Source: Neoceratodus forsteri (lineage: Eukaryota; Chordata; Ceratodontiformes; Ceratodontidae). From it: a stretch of DNA of 64,000 nt. The stretch is from the NCBI GenBank assembly GCA_016271365.2, contig CM057456.1, positions 614,673,501-614,737,500 of the forward strand, read 5' to 3'. Below, piece after piece: positions 12,062-23,937 of this stretch. The first letter of the stretch is position 1, and every line of letters starts with the position of its first letter. The notes beneath the pieces are model-generated. The model was not told where the DNA came from, ran no database searches, and saw only the letters and a list, made by a program, of their open reading frames with translations. A program made the position numbers and the translations under genes.

Positions 12062-13030
12062 AGAAATAGGCTCTGAAGCACAGTTGTAGCTAAACCGAGC
12101 ATCTTCCTGGACTGGACATCCGGGAATAATGCTTTGGTAAAGGTGTGAACTGTCTTTCCAGGTAGCAGCTTGACAAATCTCCAGAATGGAATGTCCCTAG
12201 CAGCCGCTTAGAGACGCAGCTGTACCTCTGGTGGGAGTGGGCCCTCAATCCTGAGGGGGGTACTCTACCTAGTTTCTGATAACAGAATTGGATACAAGAA
12301 ACAATCCACCTTGCAATTGTTCTCTTAGTGGCAGGTTTTCCTTGCCAACCTCGCCATAGGTAAGAAACAGTTGAGGGGTTCAACCTATGACCTCTGGTGC
12401 GCCTAAATAGTAGCTTAAGGCTCTTTTGACATCCAAGTTGTGCAGTCTCCTCTCACCTGAGGAAGAAATGCTCAGTGAAAATACTGGGAGAGAGATAGAT
12501 TGATTCAGGTGGAAATCAGAAACCACCTTAGGCAAAACTTTCTATTAGTCCTAAGGACTCATTTTATCTCAGTGAAAGAGATAAAATCTTCTTCCACTGA
12601 CAGGGCCTGAAATCTCACGATGCCTGGCAGAGGTGATAGTTACTAGGAAAACGGTTTCCGTTAATTACTTGAGCCTCTGCTGAAGACAGAGGCTCAAAGG
12701 GGGTTGTATTAATCGAGCTTAATGCAAATATTCAGGTCCCAGGCGGAGCTGGTTCCTAAAAAGGAGGGTTAGTATGAAGTAACCCTTTAAAAAACTTGGA
12801 GAACACAGGGTGAGAAGAAGGGAGGCAGGCTTCCTCGTTGACACAAAAGCAGAGACAGCTGCTAGATGAACCTTCAGGGTAGCTGGTCTATGTCTAGGGA
12901 ATTCAGATGGACCAAATAGTCCAAAAAGAATGGGAAGATCAGCAGATTTGGGACAATCTGCCTCTCTGAGCACCAGATGGAAAACCCTTCCACCTTAGAA
13001 TTATAAGTGTTTCTAGAAGGCTTCCTAGTA
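12062..13030 (-). pseudogene. D4 tyrosine recombinase, decayed
   Basis: The minus-strand frame at 12090-12383 shows a sequence matching the C-terminal catalytic part (RAHSHQR for the H-x-x-R box, and KHYSRM for the Tyr). Upstream, 12719-12973 has TLKVHLAAVSAF, the conserved helix of the N-terminal domain. The pieces are in different frames. As a DIRS recombinase it would integrate circular DNA without target duplication. Confidence 0.7.
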
Positions 13031-13317
13031 GCCTTTAAATATCCATGACACCTTGAGAAAGGTGTAAGTCAGTGTTCTCTAGCTCCTCAAGAGCCAGCCT
13101 TGAGGGAGGGACGTGAGGTCCGATACCACACCTCCCTGTGCACAGGCCAGTAAGTCGGACTCTAGGTAGGCTCAGGGCAGGGTGGACTGCCAAGGACAGA
13201 AGCAGAGGGTACCAGGCTGTCTGGCCCAAATTGGGGCAATCAGAATCACCTGCAAGGTTGAGATCTGATTTTTACTAGTACCCTGAAAAGAAGAGGAAAG
13301 GGAGGAAAGGCATAGGA
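13031..13317 (-). pseudogene. D4 RNase H downstream segment, cut off by D5
   Basis: The minus strand carries YAFPPFPLLF and then VILIAPIWARQ, the conserved tail after RNase H (compare FVYAFPPIPL and MIVIAPFWPRQ in D14). The preceding codons (DAFLLDWKG) are at 17665-17700 on the far side of D5, so the coding sequence was split here by the insertion. Confidence 0.8.
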
Positions 13318-13545
13318 AAGGAAAATTACTCATCACTGTAATTCTTGATCTTCTTGTATCTTTCACCATTCATTACTTCCTGGTGTACGCTGAGGCGTGC
13401 CAGACCACACGGGAGCTTTTTTTTTTTTTTTTTTAAAGTTGCTCAACGGCTCCTCCCGAGAGCGACGCTATTACGCCATGCGCTGGTGGGGCGGCCGTTA
13501 GTAGCGATTTGACTCCTCCTCCAACTCAGTTCTGTGAGCCGGAGA
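13318..13545 (-). repeat. D5 right ITR
   Basis: Outer core aattcttgatcttcttgtat, then caccattcattacttcctgg, an 18-base T run at about 13419-13436, the ggcggccgttag block and ctcagttctgtgagccgg. All are inverted at 17440-17664. Confidence 0.9.
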
Positions 13546-14709
13546 GGCAAAATGAAAGCAGAAAATATAGATAGTTGCAGTGTATAGTCGAGGATAGCAA
13601 AGTAGAAGAATGAACTGAAAAAGGAATAAGCTGATGGAGGAAGGACAGAGATAAGAACATTCTCTTAGCCTAGGAGTGCAGGGCCTCTCACTGATGCACT
13701 TTAGGAGGAGAGATGAGTAAGGAAATGAGAAAATAGAAGAAGAAGAAGAAAGAGAAGAGAGATGGGATGTTGAAGGAATTAGAATGCCCAACGAGCATAG
13801 TTAGCTTGTAGCTGAAGGCTCGACTAAAGGGAAGCAAGAATCCGAGATAGAGCTGAAGAGAAGGTTCACCAACCCGCTTAGACAGACTCAGAAGGGCATA
13901 GTCCTCATCTTCAACATGCCATTGTGCTTGACACCCACTCGGGTTCCTTTCGTGGAAGGCCTTTAACTGGAGGACAGCCGAGGAGGGAAGAACAAACCCC
14001 GCAGCATGAGAGCTGCTCAGGGTTTAGAAATGGAAATGTAAGCCTTTCTTGTATGCTCCAAGAAAGAAACGACCCAGACTGACTGGATAAGGCCGCCAAG
14101 GGCTTAGGCTGGCTAAGATTGGATATGGTCAGTAGAGCTCTCTATTGTAAAATTGTCCAGGAGGATACTTAAAGGGAGAAACCACTTAGAAAACAGCTAG
14201 AAGGATAGCTCACCTTCTCATTTGCCTCTCTTGTTTTCTTTTTTTTTTTTTTACTAGATGCATGACCCAGATACCAAGATGCCTATAGCAGTCGGAGAGA
14301 GTTCCTCAGCTTTTTTTTTTTTTTTTTTAAGAAGAGAAAGGAACAGACGTGATTTCGCTCTCTGCTCTGCAAGGTAAGAATAGAGGGGATTAGATTTCTA
14401 GGCAACTATCTGAACACGGGATTGCAGGATCAAAACTGAATAGCCTGAGCCAGGCCAAACAACCCCAGAGGTATCTTTCCATAAGAATAGCAAGAGATAG
14501 TTGTAGTGTGTCTGATCCCAATGCAATCCACGTAGATGGCCTCATGAATCTTAGAGTAAATAATTTTTCTGGATTTTAAACCCCTCCCAGAAGATTTTTT
14601 TTTTTTTTTGGGAAAATGAAGCAATTTTCCTATTTTATATAAATGCAGAGAGAGGAAGGAGACGGAGGTGGAGAAGCCAGGAAGAGGCCACTGAGGGGAT
14701 GAGATAGGG

Positions 14710-14815
14710 TAATGAATGGTATACAAGAAGATCAAGAATACGGTAGGCAATGCACTTTTCCTATCTTCCCATGTCAATCTTCACCATTCATTACTTCCTG
14801 GTGGAGTATTGTAAG
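14710..14815 (-). repeat. D5 internal complementary region
   Basis: The first half, taatgaatgg through gatcaagaatacggtagg, complements the right end. The second half, tatcttcccatgtcaatc then caccattcattacttcctgg, complements the left end. Confidence 0.9.
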
Positions 14816-17325
14816 TCCTCTTCCCTGGAGGGGAAGAGGCCATACCCTGAGGGAACAAGATCCCCAGCCTTCTGTTGGTGAGAAACAGAAGGAGAGACCC
14901 TGGCTTATTCAGAAAGCCCAAGTGGAGAAGAGCTAGGAGGTGCCTCCCGAGGACGAGGAGACGGAGGGAGCTCCTCAAAAGTCTCCTAGCTCTGAAGAGA
15001 AAAGACGGGTCCCCCGAAGGCGGAGTCAATCACCCTACGCCGGGCCAGGGTGACAACCTGAAAGACGGGCGCTGTCGTGACTTGATGCAGATCGCTGTCC
15101 TCGCAAGCCTGGAAGCCACCTCATTGGCGCCATAAGATGCCCTTGCTTGCGTGTTCGCCAGCTCCAGGCCTACTGCGAGAGGCAACGGCTTGTCTGGTTT
15201 GCTCCGCATCAGGCATAGATGCCAGCAGCTGGGCATCATCGACCACAGATGCCGGTTGTAGGCAGCGTAGGAGCCTGATGATGCAATACATGCACTGCTG
15301 CGCGAAGAAGAGAACACTGTTCCTCAACGGTCGAACTGGAGAGAGTCCGAACTGTGGGCGGTCGTGGCGCCAGGCAACGGCGCCCAGAAGGAGTATCCAG
15401 GTATACCAAACCTGAGGACGGGTTGGGGAAGGGAACCCAGAGACCAGAGGGGCACAATACCCACGCTGGCAGTCCGCCGGGTTGGGGAAGAAGCGGACTG
15501 GCCATGACCGGATAGACGCCCTGGAAGGGTTAGGAAGTGAAGGTACCACCAGATGCTGGGCACTGAATTCACCAAGGAATTCACTCACCTGCTCGGTATT
15601 GTCTCTTCGAACGTAGGAAACTGGAGATCCTCACCATCCTCGAGAGGAAACGCTGATATTCTGTGGAATCAGCATCGGAGGACAGATGAGTAGGGGTTCT
15701 TTCCTCGAGGAGGGAGACGAGGATGGGGAACTGGAATGCCCAGAGGATTCTGCGGCGTGGGGAGAGTCGAAAGACCCGCTCATGCATGTATCTAACATAT
15801 GGGGAAGGCCGGAGAACTCCTCGAACTGCCCCCAGGATAACGGACCAGAGGGATCGATATGGCCTGGGAGCGGTGGGTGGTGAAGGCAGAGAGATGGGAG
15901 AGGCACCTCCGCTGGAGGTAACTGGCTCTTCATAGGGCTCTGGAACTGGGAGGGGCCCTGGAAAGAGGGATCCTGATATCAGGACCAGGCCGCAGGAACC
16001 GGGAACTGGAAGCGGAGCCTGAAGAGTCCTGGGAGAACCTCCCCATGACGAACGCCTGACTGCATGGATCCAGAAGGCAGTCCGCACAAACGCCGCTGAG
16101 GACACCCTAGAATCCCTGAGGGAGGGGCGAGGCTCTGCACTGCTCCTGGCCACCCCCTGAGTGGCTAAAGAAGACCGCAGCAGACCCCTGCCCTCAACCC
16201 TCGACTCGAGAGGGCCCTCCTCACCACCACAGCGCCCCTGTCCCTCAGGAGAGGGCAACAGCACCTGTGAGGTAGCTGTCACTGGCCTCCAGAGAGGGAG
16301 CCCCCCGCGCACTCCCCACGCCTGCCTCGGGCTCCCTGCCACCCCCAGCCGGGAACCCCAGGAGACGACGGAGTGGGGACAGAGGGAGGCTCCTGCTGCG
16401 CCTGGCACCTCTAGCCACCGGGACCCAGACTCGAGGAGGGTGCCAGGATGGGTCCACGTCTGAATCATCGCCCTCCGAGGAGGACGAGACCAGCAGGACC
16501 TCAATGCTGGCCACCCTAGGGGTCCCTGAGGCTACGGGGCCACGAACAGCCCCGGTACCAAGGGAGGCGCCGCTCGCCTCCTTCACGCCGGTAGCAGCCA
16601 CAGGTTTAGCCTCAGTTTCAACCGCGCGCGCAAGGCCGGGCACCGCCTGGAGGAAGGACAGGCCCACGGGCGCGCGCTGCCGGAAAGCGAGGGCGGCATT
16701 CAGCGACGGCGCCGCTTGTTCATCGGCGCCGCCAACGCACCGGTGCCCAAAGCGACGCCAACGGGCGCCGCTGATTGCTTAGCGCCAACGGGCCGCTGAC
16801 TTCAAAAACGGCGTTGGAACGGCGCCAAGACGATCACCGGCACCACTAACGGCGCCAGGATCCAAACGCGCCAAGGGCGGCGCCGAGGTCCACCCGAGCC
16901 AGGCCCAAAAGTCGAGGGCCCGCCACGGGGGGAGCCTGCACCAAGAGGTGACTGCCGAGGCGGTGGCGCGCCGCTGCCCCGGAGGGACTACGACGCCTCG
17001 ACACTGCGGAAGGGCCTCCTCGGCAAGAAAAGACGAGGAGACCCTCCTCCTCAGATCAGAGGGCCCGGAGGACCCGGGAAGGGCCCAGAGACCTTACCTG
17101 AGAATCCCTTGAGCGACGCCGCCCTCGAAGGTCGGCGGGCTTTGCCGAGCTTGAACGCTGGACTTCGAGGACACGGCGGTCCATGGAGAAACAGGCGCCG
17201 CATCTAATCCATGTCATGGTTGGTCCCAGGCAACGAAGACAAACGCCATGCCGTCCGAGACGGAGAAATGCCGCCACAGTAACACCGACGCATAGGGCGC
17301 GCCTGTTCAAACACGCTTAGCTCGA
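14816..17325 (-). pseudogene. D5 Gag-like protein
   Basis: The N-terminus near 17150-17310 has RHGVCLRCLGP then CGACFSMDRRVLE, a Cys-rich motif shared with the other gag-only elements. The middle has DDSDVDPSWHPP near 16450 and DADSTEYQRFLSRMV near 15625-15680. The C-terminal domain shows YAAYNRHLWSMM (15260) and VASRLARTAICI (15110), which parallels the core of D4 Gag. Frames shift several times. Probably a capsid-like structural protein. Confidence 0.78.
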
Positions 17326-17439
17326 ACCGACATAACGCTAAATCAACAAGAAAACAGTAGGAAAGCACACCCGCGCCGCTTTAGAAATAAAAAGAACGGG
17401 TTCACCGACATGCCGAGTGTGGGAAAGAGGAGTCGCAGA

Positions 17440-17664
17440 CGAAATCAAAATATGGACGCCCGAACAGGTGCTGCCTCGACGGCGGAGAAACAGAACTGAG
17501 TTGGAGGAGGAGTCGGTCGCGATTAACGGCCCGCGCGCATGACGCCGCTTCTCGAGGGCGGGCCGTTAGGGCAACTTTTAAAAAAAAAAAAAGTTTCGTG
17601 ACGGGTGCGCGCCTCCGGCTTACACCCAGGAAGTAATGAATGGTGAAGATTGACAAGGGAAGAT
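17440..17664 (-). repeat. D5 left ITR
   Basis: Contains cagaactgagttggaggagg, the gggcgggccgttag block, an A run at about 17580-17592, ccaggaagtaatgaatgg and the end gacaagggaagat. D4 sequence resumes with ctttccagtcc. Confidence 0.9.
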
Positions 17665-19250
17665 CTTCCCTTTCCAGTCCAACAGAAAGGCGTCCAGAGG
17701 GACTGAGCCCAGTACTGGAAGCCTGCAACAGAAAAGAGGAAGTTGATGGTTGTCTGGGGCTGCGAAAAGATCTATCTGAGGAGTGCCCCATCTGGCAAAG
17801 ACGGACCCCAGCACTTGTGGATTCAGAGCCCATTCGTGATGGCCCTGAGAAATTCTGCTGAGGGCGTCCGCCAGGACATTGTCCTTCCCTGGGAGGTGAA
17901 CCGCTATCAGGGAGGTGTTCAGGGAGTAGGCCAGAGACCACAACTTCATTGCTTCGGTGCACAAGGCTGAAGACCGAGTGCCCCCTTGCTGGTTGATGTA
18001 CCACATTGTGGTGGTATTGTCTGTCCTGACTTGAACCACTTTGTTCTGGACAGAATCTGAAAACACCCGAAGAGCTAAAAAGACAGCTCTGAGTTCCAAC
18101 AGATTGATGTGGAGCAGAGATTCCTGAGGAGACCACACCCCGGTGGCAAGATCGCCTAGGGAGCCCCCACCCTAACAGGGAGGCATCCGTGGTGAGGGTG
18201 AGGAGTGAGAAATGGGAATGAAGGAACCCCTGTCTTAAATTGCTCTGGACCTGCCACCAGTGGAGGGCTAGGATCAGAGTTTGAGTAACTGGAACCAACT
18301 TGGTAAGGGGGTCCTTCCTTTGAGACCAATAGGCCCTCAAATGGAACTGAATGTCCCTCATCTGAATCTTGCTCCTGCACGACAGCTGTGGAAGCAGCCA
18401 TGTGCCCAAGGAGTTGCAGAAAATGCCTTGCTGGTCGAGAGACCGCAGGGTAAAGGAGGATGCCAGGCGATGAGTCTGTCCACCCTTCCGAGGGAAGAAA
18501 AGCCCTGGCTAACCTTGTGTTCAATTCTGCGCCTATGAAAGTTAGGACCTGAACCGGTTCCAGAACTGACTTTGGTAAGTTTAGCAGGAATCCAGGAAGT
18601 GAGAAGCTGCTGGGTGACTTGCAAATGGGTTTTACCTGACCTGGAGACTGACCCACAATGAGCCAGTCGTCCAGGTAGGGAAACACAGCAACCCTTGCCT
18701 TCTTAAGTGAGCCACTACTACAGCGAGACATTTTGTGAATACCTTGAGAGAGGTCAGGTCAAGGGCATTGCCCTGAACTGGTAGTGGCCTGAGGGCAGTT
18801 CGAACCTGAGGTACTTTCGGTGAGAAGGCCTGATCAGAACATGAAAATAGGTATCCTTGAGGTCCAGGGAAGCTAGTCAGTCCCTGGCCTTAGGAAGGCA
18901 ATATCATTGCCAGAGTCAACATTTTGAACTTTGGTTTCAAAAGATGCTTGTTCAGGTACTTAAATCTAGAATGGGCCTCCATTCTCCTGTCTTTTGGGGT
19001 AAGAAAGTATCTTGAATAAAGCCCTTGCCCTGATGGCAAGGAGGAACCCTTTCCACTGCTTTGCAGTCCAGAAGAGAAGAAACCTCTGCTTCCAAAGCAA
19101 GGGCTTCTGAAGGATTTGCAGGTGGAAATGTCTGACTCTCATCTTGGAAAGTGTTTGAAGCTGAGAACTAGACCCTGGCCTATTACCTCCAGAACCCATC
19201 TGTCCCAGAAGTTAGGGACAGCCAGTTCGCCTGAAATAGGCCAACCTGCC
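17665..19250 (-). pseudogene. D4 reverse transcriptase-RNase H, main part
   Basis: RT text includes FPYLDDWLIVG (catalytic YLDD) at 18640-18690 and a motif A-like LASLDLKDTYFH near 18860-18890. RNase H follows with TTDASLLGWG near 18170-18200, LELRAVFLAL near 18075-18110, RTDNTTTMWYINQQGGTRS near 17980-18040 and LPGKDNVLADALSR near 17860-17900, which supply the expected acidic residues. Frames change twice, and the gene ends at the D5 insertion after DWKG. Confidence 0.85.
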
Positions 19251-19285
19251 CCCACTGGTACAGGAGAATCGCCCTGGGCACCCCA

Positions 19286-20867
19286 TCAGGGTGCCTGCTT
19301 AGCAGCAGCCTTAGGCTGAGGGAGGGGACGGTCTGCTTGTGCCTCGCCTACCCCTGCCTCTGAAGAAACCCTCTCTGAGACAGCAGAGGAGGCTTGAAAT
19401 TGGTAAAAAGGCCTGAAAAGGCCTGCCCCTACCTCTGGGAGCATGCCTTTGTGGCATGGCATGCTTCTCCTTAGCCTGGGCACTTTTGTAGGTAGTTCTG
19501 TATTCATCCATCTTTTCATATAGTTTTCTGTTTGCTCCCAAACAGAGAATTTCCCACTACAGGAAAATCCATAGCCTTTGACTGGGTATCTTGGGACAGA
19601 TTAGTGCATCTGAGCCATGCCAACCTACGGAAAGCTACAGAAGTGGCCATGACCCTAGAGAAAACATCATTAACATCAACAGCAGTATGAAATTGAACTT
19701 TAGAGGCTTCAATGCCATCAGCAGCCACCTGTTCCAACTCACTAGCCAGCTGGCCATGGGCCTGCTTGGCTAACTGCAATACTGTGTCCCACCTAGATTT
19801 CTGATATCTAGCCACATAAGCCATATAATTTGCCTGCCTGAGTCCCAAAGAAGCTGCCATATACTGTTTCTTCGCCATGGCATCAATCTTCCTGGAATCC
19901 TTATCAGAAGGATGTGAGGCCAGAGGAATATTAGCCTTGTCACAGGCTGCAGCTTGTACCACACCTACATGACTACACTGTTCAGTAAGGAAGTCTGTAT
20001 CCCAGCCTGACAGTATACCTTCTGTCCATTTTTTTATCTACAGGAGGGACAGAATGAGGATTTTTAAAATCTTTGTTGTTTGCTTCCTAAATGACTTATG
20101 CAAAGGAATAGACAACCTCCTAGACTCTGGAATATCCATCATTTCCACATAATCAGGCTCCTCTTGCTCATCCACAGCCTCCTCTAAAGGAAGCTGGAGG
20201 GTTTCTGCAACCTTTTGTAAAAATAAAGAAAGAAGGGGACTCAGACAGAATAGGAGGAGATTCTAAAGGTCTGTCTGGAGAAATGTCCGTTCAATGGGCA
20301 CGTCCAGACCCCCAGCCACACATATATTGATCAAATTTCCTCCCTCCTGTGGTTCATAAAAATCCTCAACTTCAAAATCCTGAACCACTGGGACTGAACG
20401 AACCAACCTTTTACCAACTGTTGGTGGTTCTACAGATCCCTGAGACAGTGACTGGACAATCTGAATGGCTTTAGCTATCTCTGCAGCAGTTGGAGACACA
20501 ATTTTGGACCCCAAACCTACTGATTTCCTTGTCTTTTTACTCGGGACTGGTTCCTCTGAACCAGCCTTCCTTTTGCCCGAGGAAGTCTCGCCCTGGTCAG
20601 AGGGCACTCCCTCTGGTCCAGTGGGTACTGGACCGGGCTGGCCATCCGGGTCAGCGGACTTTTTGGCCTCTCGTTCCCTGAGCCGGCCCAATCTCTTTTC
20701 CAGGGTGGCTGCAGGGAAATTTTACACACCTGGCAGTCTGACAGGAGGTGGTCAGCCCCCAGACAATAAACACAGGGTGTGTGGGTCAGCCTTGGCAAAG
20801 GCCTCCCCAAAGACATCACAGTGTTGAAACCCAGAGGGCCCGGTTTTTCTTTGGGTTTCTCAGACAT
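19286..20867 (-). pseudogene. D4 Gag
   Basis: Starts with MSEKPKEKPG at 20867, followed by a likely zinc-binding motif CVYCLGADHLLSDCQVC. A basic and Ser-rich stretch and an acidic segment come next. The conserved Gag domain at 19516-19962 (LRQANYMAYVARY, then MATSVAFRRLAWLR) is followed by a Gly/Arg-rich C-terminus (GRGRPF, GRGRRG) at 19311-19440, probably RNA binding. Frameshifts near 20680 and 20260-19960 break it. Gag should package element RNA in cytoplasmic particles. Confidence 0.82.
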
Positions 20868-21254
20868 AATGCCAGCCTAACCAAAACTTGCTCTTTGATG
20901 GCAGTGTAGGGCAAGGCACCCTTATTGGTTCCCAACTGCAGTCACGGTATTTGAAAAAACGTTATAATTCTGTTTTTTAGAACCGATAAGAACCGGGAAC
21001 CGCACTCTAAAACCCACTGTACACTTTTAAAATGTAGAAATAACAAAGCGATGTTCAAAACCGAACCGATAATTAATTTTCCACACAGACTTAAAATTTA
21101 GTACTTACGGTTACCAGATATAGCTTTAAAACCAAATGCGGTAAAATAATGACTTTTGCCGTTCAAATGAACCGAAAATACTACTTGAACCGAGAATGAA
21201 CCGAGCTGAAGGAGCTGATCTCCGGAGCGACTGTTCAGTGAAGCGGAGTAAAGA
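20868..21254 (-). other. D4 5' leader between ITR and gag
   Basis: About 390 bp without a supported frame on the minus strand. It contains AT-rich sequence with repeated aaccgaac/gaaccga words near 20960-21200. It probably corresponds to the transcribed leader. No promoter motif could be assigned. Confidence 0.5.
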
Positions 21255-21418
21255 ATCTGACAGTTTCATTTGAAACTGCCAGATAGAGCTTTGGGCACAG
21301 CGCCCTCGCGCTGTAGAACTCCAGATCCTCTGGAGTTGGCTCCTTCCTCTCCGGGGCAGTTCAGCTGCAGTGGCTGACTGCTAATGTTATAATATAGCAA
21401 GACTTCATGGTGTTTGAA
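21255..21418 (-). repeat. D4 left ITR
   Basis: Inverted copy of 11385-11560 with the end ttcatggtgtttgaa. The host gag of D3 resumes immediately at 21419. Confidence 0.9.
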
Positions 21419-22520
21419 TAGATCCTGTTTCTTCCACTTCATCACCCAGCCTAAGGTCTGGGTCAGACTCAATGTCATCTCCTGACAGTCCAGGAGGGAC
21501 TGCATGGACAGGAAAGGAGTGAAAATCAGAGGGAAATGAGGAAGGAAAAGGGTTAAAGGAGGAGTCCTGAAGGGTGGACGATGCCCTGAGAACCCCCAGC
21601 GCCGCAGAAATGCACGGGCGTCGATGAGGCGCACGGCACCGAGGATAGTGCCGACGAAGCACATGGCACCGAGGACGGCGCCAAGAAGCCACAAGGTGCT
21701 GAAGACGGCGCCAAGAAGCCACACGGCGTTGAAGACGGCACCGAGAGGCCGGATGGCACCGCAAAGCCCTGTGGCGCCGAAGATGCACATGGCACTGAGG
21801 GCAGCGCCAACAGACGAATCGGCGCCGAAGACAGCGCCGAGCGTGCCACCGACGCCGAGGGCGCTGAAAACACCTTAAGACTCTGAAAGACAGGATTTGA
21901 GGAGAAGGGAGTAAGAAGAGCAGGAGATAGAGGCATCGGTGTGACCCCCTGCGCCGCAGCCATATGGGGGGGAACACCTAAGCGCGGAGTCGACTGTACC
22001 GAAGACGGTGCCGCGCGACCAGGGAGGCTCAACCGCCCTACCTGGTCTCCCAAGAAGCCCGAAGGCCCCCGAGTGACTGGGCCAGGCAGCTGGACCAACC
22101 TACGAGCCCATTGCTCCATAAGAGCGGCCCACTGATGAAACTTCTCATCTGAAGACCTACCAGAGGGCGGGGTAGGGCTCCGCTGTCGAAGACGTTGGCT
22201 TCCGGAAACAGAAGCAGGAGACTCCGAAGGAGGAGACCGGCAACTAGTCCCAATAACTGACTGTCTACGCGCAGACATATCAGAGGGCGACCTCGAGTGA
22301 TGCCTTCTCTTTTTTGACGTATGGGCCCAAGAAGAGCTCGAGGCCTAATGGTGCTGGGACTGCGACCGTTTATTTTTATGCTTTTGAGGGGACCGCCCGC
22401 CCCCTTGAGCACTGCACTGACCGTTGTCAGACCCCCTCCGGAGAAGGCGGCGGACCGGACCGAGCCCGACTGACTGAACAGCTTTCATATGAAGTCTCCC
22501 TACCGTCACCTGACCTGCTC
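21419..22520 (-). pseudogene. D3 gag, N-terminal part beyond the D4 insertion
   Basis: The sequence tagatcctg then cacttcatcacccag continues the gag segment that stopped at 11384, as judged by the unbroken version in D12 (54290-54420). A minus-strand frame at 21553-22278 is rich in Ser, Ala and Pro with imperfect internal repeats (variants of SSAPCGFLAP), which comes from tandem 30-48 bp units at about 21620-21850. Start and full frame cannot be fixed. Confidence 0.7.
21620..21860 (-). repeat. Short tandem repeats inside D3 gag
   Basis: Units around 30-48 bp containing gaagacggcgccaagaagcc, gcaccgag and gcgccgaag recur imperfectly. They translate on the minus strand to a low-complexity Ala/Ser/Pro stretch. 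D12 shows a weaker version at 54580-54700. Confidence 0.7.
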
Positions 22521-22611
22521 ATGGTCGACTCCGTCAAAGTAGGCTGAGAATTCTTTGTAAATAAGAATAAACTTAAGCGATACTTATTCGAGATATTACT
22601 ACAAAATAACA

Positions 22612-22892
22612 AAACTGAAAACTATGCTGCTAGTTTGAAGTTTGACTCCTGGCGGGCAAGCGATGTCGTCACTGAAGCGCACTTGACGGCGGGAAAAAAG
22701 GAACTGAGGCGGTTGGAGGGTCGACGCCGAGATAGTCATTACCGCATTTGCTGAAGCTCACGGTGCCGCTCCTCGCGGCCCCATCTCTGGCCCCGGCCCT
22801 CCAGCAAAAAAGTTTGCTCCCGCTGGGTCCTAGTGCCTCCGGCGCAGATCTCATTAGTGTGAATTAGTGGTGGAGACTTATGTCCAGGAAGA
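22612..22892 (-). repeat. D3 left ITR
   Basis: A good copy of the family I 5' end: gaactgaggcggttggag, the gggtcctagtgcctccgg block, attagtggtggagacttatg and terminal gtccaggaagat. It is inverted with respect to 7066-7290. Confidence 0.85.
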
Positions 22893-23937
22893 TCAGATCC
22901 TTGTGCTTAACCCTTTCTGCATAACAAATGGGACAGGGTCTTATTCCTTATTCCCCTTGTCACACTAGCAAGGTGATACACTACTTTCCTCCATCCTTGA
23001 TCAGAGAACTTGCCCACAATGTTATGCCTGGATTCAACAAGGATGCTAAAGTCAGACTTGGATCCTTCAGACTGGATCTCCCTAGGCATCTGCCCCAGGG
23101 GTCAATCCCTCCTGCAAGGAAATGGTGCGATACAACCACCTTGATTGGTGGAACCTTATCCAGGACCACTTGCTGCTCAACTCTGAGACTCGTGGATATG
23201 CTGAGGGTGCGCAGAGAAGCAGAGATTCTGTGAATTGCCTGGAGTGTTCGATTTGTAAACGTATTCAACGGGGCATTCGTCCTCAAACTTGGTCTTAGTC
23301 CCAAGCATTCAAGTATATGCCTCTTCCTCAAACTATTCATAGGAGAGAAGATGCAGCTTAATCTTGACCACTGACTGGGACTTGGGGTTGGGACCGAGTG
23401 CACTTGAACTACTTAAGGTGCCGGAGATGCAGAGCTGCATGGGCACAAATTGCTTACCCTGGTCTTTACCCCACTTACTTTACCTCACTTGTCAAAGGGT
23501 TCAGAGAGCTGGTGCTCTGAAGGTGCAATGGTCTCAGGTAGCATGGCCATGTACAATGGGCAAGTCACAGGATCGTGATCCTGTAATATTGATTATTACG
23601 CTAATGTGTTCAAACAAACCACATTTAAGAAAATGATGGATGACGTGCATTACTTCAGTCAATCCTATGGTGTGTTCGCTCCTTATCAATATCATCAAGC
23701 TGCACGTTTCATTTTAGTCAGACTTAGTGGTGCCATTTTAAAAAGAGAAGCCTGATTGTTTGCTATTTTCAAAAGCTATGAAACAGTTTTTAGTGCCCTT
23801 TTATCAGCTACTGCCTTAAATGATTATATAGGGCAACATTTCCTCTTGATTCATTTAAAAACAGCATAATTTCAGTTTTCTGGTTAAGGTCTTTTAGCAA
23901 GCAATCAGTAAAACAAACAAAAAAAAAACAAACATAC
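22893..23937 (-). other. MARCHF6 intron downstream of the small exon, unrecognised
   Basis: No element family or conserved protein was recognised. A minus-strand open frame of 140 codons (22981-23403) and a plus-strand one of 90 codons (23364-23636) resemble nothing I know and show no conserved motif. They are treated as chance frames or as old, unclassified repeat sequence. Confidence 0.5.

Larger units (their letters stand above)
13318..17664 (-). mobile_element. D5: gag-only DIRS-like element, type a
   Basis: About 4.35 kb with an ITR pair (13318-13545 and 17440-17664), an ICR (14710-14815) and a single Gag-like coding region between ICR and left ITR. No RT, RNase H or recombinase sequence is present on either strand. 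A non-coding segment of about 1.15 kb with purine-rich and poly-T tracts lies between right ITR and ICR (13546-14709). It is inserted into the RNase H downstream region of D4. Confidence 0.9.
11385..21418 (-). mobile_element. D4: DIRS-like retrotransposon, family II, interrupted by D5
   Basis: It has its own ITR pair (11385-11560 and 21255-21418), an ICR (11955-12060) and gag, RT-RH and YR on the minus strand. The ICR joins ggtgtttgaa with gaaaaa...ttactcacc, which matches the observed ends on both sides. It is inserted in the gag of D3 and itself carries D5 at 13318-17664. The length without D5 is about 5687 bp. Its end sequences differ from family I, so it is a separate lineage. Confidence 0.92.
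7066..22892 (-). mobile_element. D3: DIRS-like retrotransposon, family I, interrupted by D4
   Basis: Complete element with right ITR (7066-7290), ICR (7422-7532), YR, RT-RH, gag and left ITR (22612-22892). D4 occupies 11385-21418 inside gag. The flanks on each side of D4 join to give the uninterrupted order seen in D12 at 54280-54350. Without D4 the length is about 5793 bp, against 5829 bp for D12, so almost nothing was lost at the junction. Genes are degraded by stops and indels. Confidence 0.92.

Noticed and set aside
22981..23403. Minus-strand 140-codon frame considered as a further MARCHF6 exon
   Set aside because: The translation does not resemble the MARCHF6 membrane segments expected after the 23938-24007 exon, and no fitting splice acceptor/donor pair in phase 1 was seen.
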